DNA of 64,000 bases, from NCBI RefSeq assembly GCF_041395345.1, contig NZ_JAWLAR010000001.1, positions 186,001-250,000 of the forward strand. The letters run 5' to 3'. The translations under genes and the position numbers were made by a program. Source of the DNA: Dokdonella sp041395345 (lineage in GTDB: Bacteria > Pseudomonadota > Gammaproteobacteria > Xanthomonadales > Rhodanobacteraceae). Shown one piece after another: positions 59,797 through 64,000 of this stretch; positions within the stretch are counted from its first letter, which is position 1; every line of letters starts with the position of its first letter. The notes beneath the pieces were generated by a model that searched no databases, was not told where the DNA came from, and saw nothing but the letters and a program-made list of their open reading frames with translations.

Positions 59797-61143
59797 ATGA
59801 CCAGCCAGGGCCAGACGATTGCCGCCATTGCCAGCGCAACCGGCGCTGGCGGTATCGGCGTTATTCGCCTGTCCGGTCGCAGCTGTCTGGAAATTGCCGT
59901 TCACCTGCTCGGGCGCGCGCCAAAACCGCGCCACGCGCATCCCTGTGCCATCCGTGACGCAGCAGGCGGCGTGCTCGATCGTGGCCTGCTGCTGTATTTC
60001 GCTGCACCCCATTCCTATACCGGCGAGGACGTGCTCGAGCTGCAGATGCACGGCAGCCCGGTGATGTTGCGAACCCTGCTCGCTCGCATGATCGAACTCG
60101 GCGCGCGTCCTGCCGGCCCAGGGGAATTTTCCGAACGCGCATTCCTGAACGGGAAACTCGATCTGGCCCAGGCCGAAGCGATCGCCGACCTGATCGCGAG
60201 CAGCTCCGAGGCGGCCGCCCGCGCCGCAACACGCAGTCTCGAAGGCGAGTTTTCCAGGCGCGTCAACGAATTCACCGAAGCCGTTGTGCGACTGCGCATG
60301 TGGATCGAGGCAGCGATCGATTTTCCGGAGGAGGAGATCGATTTTCTGGCCACGCCACGCCTGCTCGAGAATTTCGCCGAGTTGCGATCCCGCCTCGACC
60401 GCCTGCTGTCGGCAACGCGACGCGGCGTACGGCTTGCGGATGGCTTGCATGCGGTGATCATCGGTCGACCCAACGCCGGCAAGTCGAGTCTGCTCAACGC
60501 GCTGGCGGCCAGCGAGCGCGCCATCGTTACCGAAATCGCCGGCACGACACGCGATGTGCTGCGCGAAAGCATCGACCTGGACGGCATCGGTGTGACCCTG
60601 GTCGATACCGCCGGGTTGCGCGAATCCAGCGATGTCGTCGAGATCGAAGGCATCCGACGCGCGCGCGCCGAGCTGGACAAGGCCGACCTTGCGATCCTTG
60701 TCACCGACGACCGACAGGTCGACGTCGATCTGGAACTGATTGCCCGCTTGCCCAAGGCGGTTGCACGACTGATCGTGCACAACAAGATCGATCTGGCCGG
60801 CGCAACACCGCGGCGTGAAACAATCGACGGCATTCCTCATGTCTGGCTTTCGGCCCGGGACGGGCCCGGGCTTGACCTGCTAGTCGACGCGCTGAAAAGC
60901 GCTGCCGGCCAGGGCGAGGGCGGGGATGGTGCGTTCAGCGCGCGAGCGCGCCATGTCTCTGCACTGGAGCGCGCCAGCGAACATCTGGAAGCCGCAGCGA
61001 GTTCCCTGCAACATCAGCGAGCCGGAGAACTGGCTGCCGAGGGGCTGCGCCAACTGCAGCACGAGCTCGATGGAATCACCGGAGAATTCAGCAACGAAGA
61101 CTTGCTCGGTCGCATTTTCGCGGATTTCTGCATCGGCAAGTGA
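59797..61143 (+). CDS. mnmE: tRNA modification GTPase MnmE
   Basis: 448 residues. N-terminal folate-binding domain (TIAAIASATGAGGIGVIRLS), G domain with GRPNAGKSSLLNAL (~227), switch TEIAGTTRDVLRESIDLDG, DTAGLRES and NKID, and the C-terminal CIGK motif. With MnmG it installs cmnm5 on U34 of several tRNAs. Start ATG 59797 is 39 bases after yidC. Confidence 0.96.
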   Translation: MTSQGQTIAAIASATGAGGIGVIRLSGRSCLEIAVHLLGRAPKPRHAHPCAIRDAAGGVLDRGLLLYFAAPHSYTGEDVLELQMHGSPVMLRTLLARMIELGARPAGPGEFSERAFLNGKLDLAQAEAIADLIASSSEAAARAATRSLEGEFSRRVNEFTEAVVRLRMWIEAAIDFPEEEIDFLATPRLLENFAELRSRLDRLLSATRRGVRLADGLHAVIIGRPNAGKSSLLNALAASERAIVTEIAGTTRDVLRESIDLDGIGVTLVDTAGLRESSDVVEIEGIRRARAELDKADLAILVTDDRQVDVDLELIARLPKAVARLIVHNKIDLAGATPRRETIDGIPHVWLSARDGPGLDLLVDALKSAAGQGEGGDGAFSARARHVSALERASEHLEAAASSLQHQRAGELAAEGLRQLQHELDGITGEFSNEDLLGRIFADFCIGK

Positions 61144-61196
61144 ACCCGCGCTGGGGTCGTTCCAACCGGGTCCTGTCGCGATTACGGAGTGCAACC

Positions 61197-61811
61197 ATGC
61201 CGAAAGCCGACCCCCGCGTCGATGCCTATATTGCAGGATCCGCTGATTTCGCCAGACCGATCCTGGAGAATTTGCGCAAGCAGATCCATGGTGCCTGCCC
61301 GCAAGTCGAGGAAACTATCAAGTGGGGATTTCCCCACTTTGTCCACGCAGGTGGGGTGGTTTGCTTCATGGCCGCATTCAAGCGACACGCCGCATTCGGT
61401 TTTCACAGAGCCGCGCTGCTTGCTGGAATTCCCCCTGGCAAGGACCGGGAAGCGATGGGCCAGTTTGGCCGTCTCCTTTCCACTGCCGACCTTCCATCGC
61501 CGACGACTTTGGCCTCGCTTTTGCGCCAGGCGGCAAGGCTCAACGAAGATGGAACCGTCGCGCCGAGGCGAACCTCAAAGAAGAGCGCATCACCGTCACC
61601 CATGCCCCGCGAGCTGGCGCTCGCGCTGAGCACAAGCAGGAAGGCGCGCTCGACTTACGACTCTTTTCCCCCAGGCGAACAGCGCGAATATCGCGACTGG
61701 ATTGCCGAGGCGAAGCAGGAGGCGACTCGCAAGCGTCGCGCTGCACAGGCAGTCGAGTGGCTTGCCGAAGGCAAGAGAAGAAACTGGAAGTACGCAGCGC
61801 GCCGTGAATGA
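61197..61811 (+). CDS. YdeI/DUF1801-type protein
   Basis: 204 residues from ATG 61197. N-terminal DUF1801-like domain (FARPILENLRKQIHGACPQV, EETIKWGFPHFVHAGGVVCF) and a C-terminal OmpD-associated YdeI tail (SYDSFPPGEQREYRDWIAEA-like, with KQEATRKRRAAQAVEWLAEG KRRNWKY). Function unclear; linked in some species to antimicrobial-peptide tolerance. Separate from and only distantly similar to the DUF1801 gene at 19232. Confidence 0.85.
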   Translation: MPKADPRVDAYIAGSADFARPILENLRKQIHGACPQVEETIKWGFPHFVHAGGVVCFMAAFKRHAAFGFHRAALLAGIPPGKDREAMGQFGRLLSTADLPSPTTLASLLRQAARLNEDGTVAPRRTSKKSASPSPMPRELALALSTSRKARSTYDSFPPGEQREYRDWIAEAKQEATRKRRAAQAVEWLAEGKRRNWKYAARRE

Positions 61812-61967
61812 CAACGACAGCCATGCAAGACGCATGCACGGTCGATGGCGCCTCTGCGCGCAGGCAAATGGCACAACATCCATCTGAACGGACCATGTGT
61901 TCTCCGCTGCAAGGTATCAATCATCTACTGGCTTGCGGATAATGAGCGGCTTATCGGGAGATCGAGA

Positions 61968-64000
61968 ATGCGCGCCCTGTTGTTTGCCATGATGCTGTTG
62001 CCTGTTGCCTGCGCCGCCGAGTCACTGACGATCGAAAGAATCTATTCCGGCGGATCGCTGGACGGCTCGGTGCCGCGTGAGCTGAAGATTTCACCCGATG
62101 GACAGCGCGTGACTTTTCTGCGCGCAAAGCAGGACGACCAGAACCGTCTGGATCTCTGGGAGTACAACCTCAAGGACAACGCTACCCGTCTGCTCGTTGA
62201 CGCAGATGCGCTGGACAGCGGGAAAGAGCTTAGCGACGCCGAAAAGGCCCGCCGTGAGCGTGCCCGCACGGGCAGCCTGAGTGGCATCGTCAGCTATTCC
62301 TGGGCACCCAATGGCAAGGCTCTCCTGTTCCCGCTGGGAGGAAAACTTTATCTTTACACACTGGACGCCAAAGCGGAGACGGCAGTTCGTGAACTGCCGA
62401 CGGGTGGAGATTTCATCGATCCCAAGGTATCGCCAAAAGGCGGCTATGTATCCTTCGTGCGCGAGCAGAACCTGTGGGTCATCGACCTTGCCAGCAACGA
62501 AGCCAGGGCACTGACCAACGACGGCGGTGGTCCCGTCCACAACGGCGAGGCCGAGTTTGTCGCCCAGGAGGAAATGGATCGCAGCGACGGCTACTGGTGG
62601 GCACCGGACGACTCGCTGGTCGCCTTCGAGCGTTATGACGAATCCGGCGTCGAAGTCGTCAAGCGCACCGAGGTCTATGCCGATCGCACCGAGACTGTCG
62701 AACAGCGCTATCCGGCGACCGGTACACCCAATGTCGAGGTCAAGCTCGGGCTCGTTGCACCGAGCGGCGGCGTGACGCGCTGGATCGATCTTGGCGTGGA
62801 CCCCGACATCTATCTGGTCAGGGTCAAGTGGCTTCCAGATGCAAGCGGGCTCAGTTTCCAGATCGAGTCGCGCGACCAGCAGCGTCTCGAACTGAATCTG
62901 GTCGACGCGGCCAGCCTCGAGCAACGCACCGTGCTCGAAGAGACCAGCGATACCTGGATCAATCTCAATGACGATCTGCGCTTTCTCGCCGATGGCGAGC
63001 GCTTCATCTGGGCCAGCGAACGCAGCGGATACAAGCATCTGTATCTGTATGGACTGGATGGCAATCTGATCAACGCCATCAGTTCGGGCGACTGGAACAT
63101 CGACGAAGTGCTGGGCGTTGACGAGAAACTGGAACGGGTCTACGTGATGTCGAACCGAGGCTTTGCCCCCGATGCACAGATCTATGCGCTCAAGCTGGAT
63201 GGCAGCCAGGCGGATGATCCGCAGCGCATCAGCAAGCGCAACGGCACGCATGCGGCGAAATTCTCGACGGATGCGACCTTCTATCTGGACACATTCAGTG
63301 ATCCGGAAACACCACCGCGGACGAGCGTGCGCAAGCCGGATGGCGAATTCATCGCCTGGATCGAACAGAACCCGCTGGATGCCGGGCATCCCTACGCAGC
63401 CTACGTCGAGAACTTCATCAAGCCGGAATTCGGAACCCTGACCGCCGACGATGGCCAGATCCTCCACTACCGCCTGTTCAAGCCGGCCGGGTTTGATCCC
63501 AGCCGACGCTATCCGGTACTCGACTATTTCTACGGCGGACCCGGCGCACAGAAAGTGACGCGCGCATGGGCGGATCAGACCACCCATTTCCTGCAGTACA
63601 TGGCGCAAAGCGGCTACGTGGTTTTCACGCTGGACAATCGCGGAACTTCACGCCGCGGACGCAAGTTCTCCGATGTCATTCATCGCCAGCTCGGAAACGC
63701 CGAAGTACTCGACCAGTTGGCCGGCATCCACTGGCTGAAGCAACAGCCCTGGGTTGATGGTGATCGCATCGGCACGTTTGGCTGGAGCTATGGCGGCTAC
63801 ATGACCACCATGATGCTGGCCAAGGCTTCGGAGGATGTCGCGGCTGGCGTGGCTGTCGCGCCGGTCACCGACTGGACCCTGTATGACACCCATTACACCG
63901 AGCGCTACCTGTCGACGCCGGAGGACAACGCCGCCGGTTACATCCGCAGTGCGCCTTTCGCCTGGCTGGACGGATTCAGCTCGCCGCTGCTGCTGATTCA
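61968..64000 (+). CDS. Secreted dipeptidyl peptidase IV-type serine protease (partial, runs off the window)
   Basis: 677 codons from ATG 61968 behind a GGGAG element, still open at the window end. Signal peptide ALLFAMMLLPVACA. Beta-propeller region includes EAEFVAQEEMDRSDGYWWAP, the Glu pair that binds the substrate N-terminus in S9B peptidases. The hydrolase domain has the nucleophile motif GTFGWSYGGYMTTMM (Ser ~603). The catalytic Asp and His should lie beyond the edge. Releases Xaa-Pro dipeptides in the periplasm or outside. Confidence 0.92.
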   Translation, partial: MRALLFAMMLLPVACAAESLTIERIYSGGSLDGSVPRELKISPDGQRVTFLRAKQDDQNRLDLWEYNLKDNATRLLVDADALDSGKELSDAEKARRERARTGSLSGIVSYSWAPNGKALLFPLGGKLYLYTLDAKAETAVRELPTGGDFIDPKVSPKGGYVSFVREQNLWVIDLASNEARALTNDGGGPVHNGEAEFVAQEEMDRSDGYWWAPDDSLVAFERYDESGVEVVKRTEVYADRTETVEQRYPATGTPNVEVKLGLVAPSGGVTRWIDLGVDPDIYLVRVKWLPDASGLSFQIESRDQQRLELNLVDAASLEQRTVLEETSDTWINLNDDLRFLADGERFIWASERSGYKHLYLYGLDGNLINAISSGDWNIDEVLGVDEKLERVYVMSNRGFAPDAQIYALKLDGSQADDPQRISKRNGTHAAKFSTDATFYLDTFSDPETPPRTSVRKPDGEFIAWIEQNPLDAGHPYAAYVENFIKPEFGTLTADDGQILHYRLFKPAGFDPSRRYPVLDYFYGGPGAQKVTRAWADQTTHFLQYMAQSGYVVFTLDNRGTSRRGRKFSDVIHRQLGNAEVLDQLAGIHWLKQQPWVDGDRIGTFGWSYGGYMTTMMLAKASEDVAAGVAVAPVTDWTLYDTHYTERYLSTPEDNAAGYIRSAPFAWLDGFSSPLLLI

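Noticed and set aside
62091..63608. 505-codon frame opposite the peptidase gene
   Set aside because: Antisense shadow; the + strand gene has signal peptide and catalytic motifs.
1..64000. tRNA or rRNA genes
   Set aside because: No cloverleaf with a GGTTCRA-type T-loop or rRNA segment was seen by eye. A tRNAscan/Infernal run would be decisive.

Overview
The window is the replication-origin region of a GC-rich gammaproteobacterium, most likely of the Xanthomonadales/Lysobacterales. The evidence is the order mnmE-yidC-rnpA-rpmH-dnaA-dnaN-recF-gyrB, followed by a TPR gene, tonB-exbB-exbD-exbD and pdxJ (the arrangement known from Xanthomonas), plus an aryl-polyene/xanthomonadin-type gene set and a chromosomal integron. 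The + strand runs opposite to the usual dnaA orientation.

Left end (1-5.8 kb): a tightly coupled minus-strand operon with two ketoacyl-synthase genes, a family 2 glycosyltransferase, a Kef-type cation/proton antiporter and a flavin-dependent halogenase-like protein. It looks like part of an aryl-polyene pigment cluster that continues beyond the left edge.

Integron (5.9-16.2 kb): the integrase gene intI (minus strand) is split by a 1,309-bp IS3-family element with a 3-bp target duplication. Removing the IS and one copy of the duplication rejoins a 335-codon reading frame. To the right come an attI-like junction at 8379/8380, nine cassettes bounded by eight recognisable attC sites (8.4-12.4 kb), a 2.7-kb decayed stretch with an AT-rich island, and three more cassettes with three attC sites (15.1-16.2 kb). 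Many cassette genes carry frameshifts. A few look intact: a membrane protein, a 125-residue protein, a DUF3144 protein and a CxxC membrane protein.

Accessory run (16.2-29.3 kb): more than twenty mostly small genes, all on the + strand, including a calcium/sodium-type antiporter, YciI, two-module DUF4287-like, DUF1801, RibD/DHFR-like, hotdog thioesterase, GNAT, DUF2200, DUF427, HPF-like, DCC, DoxX-like, tandem DUF4239, VOC, GFA and YbjQ genes. Two relic attC sites (17.8 and 19.2 kb), each with GTT changed to GTC at the crossover, suggest that at least the left part of this run is a fossil extension of the cassette array. Two diverged dispersed repeats lie in the same stretch.

Core chromosome (29.3-50.5 kb): threonine aldolase, an SLC13-type permease with RCK_C domains, exonuclease III, a UPF0149 protein, a cNMP-binding diguanylate cyclase, the glyoxylate shunt (aceB-aceA) with a divergent LysR regulator, small membrane proteins, an ECF sigma / putative anti-sigma / PDZ operon, pdxJ, and the TonB energy-transduction operon.

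Origin region (50.5-64 kb): gyrB, recF (containing two perfect 16-bp parS palindromes), dnaN, a DnaA-box-containing oriC candidate, dnaA, then divergently rpmH-rnpA-yidC-mnmE, a YdeI/DUF1801 gene and a secreted DPP IV-type peptidase cut by the right edge.
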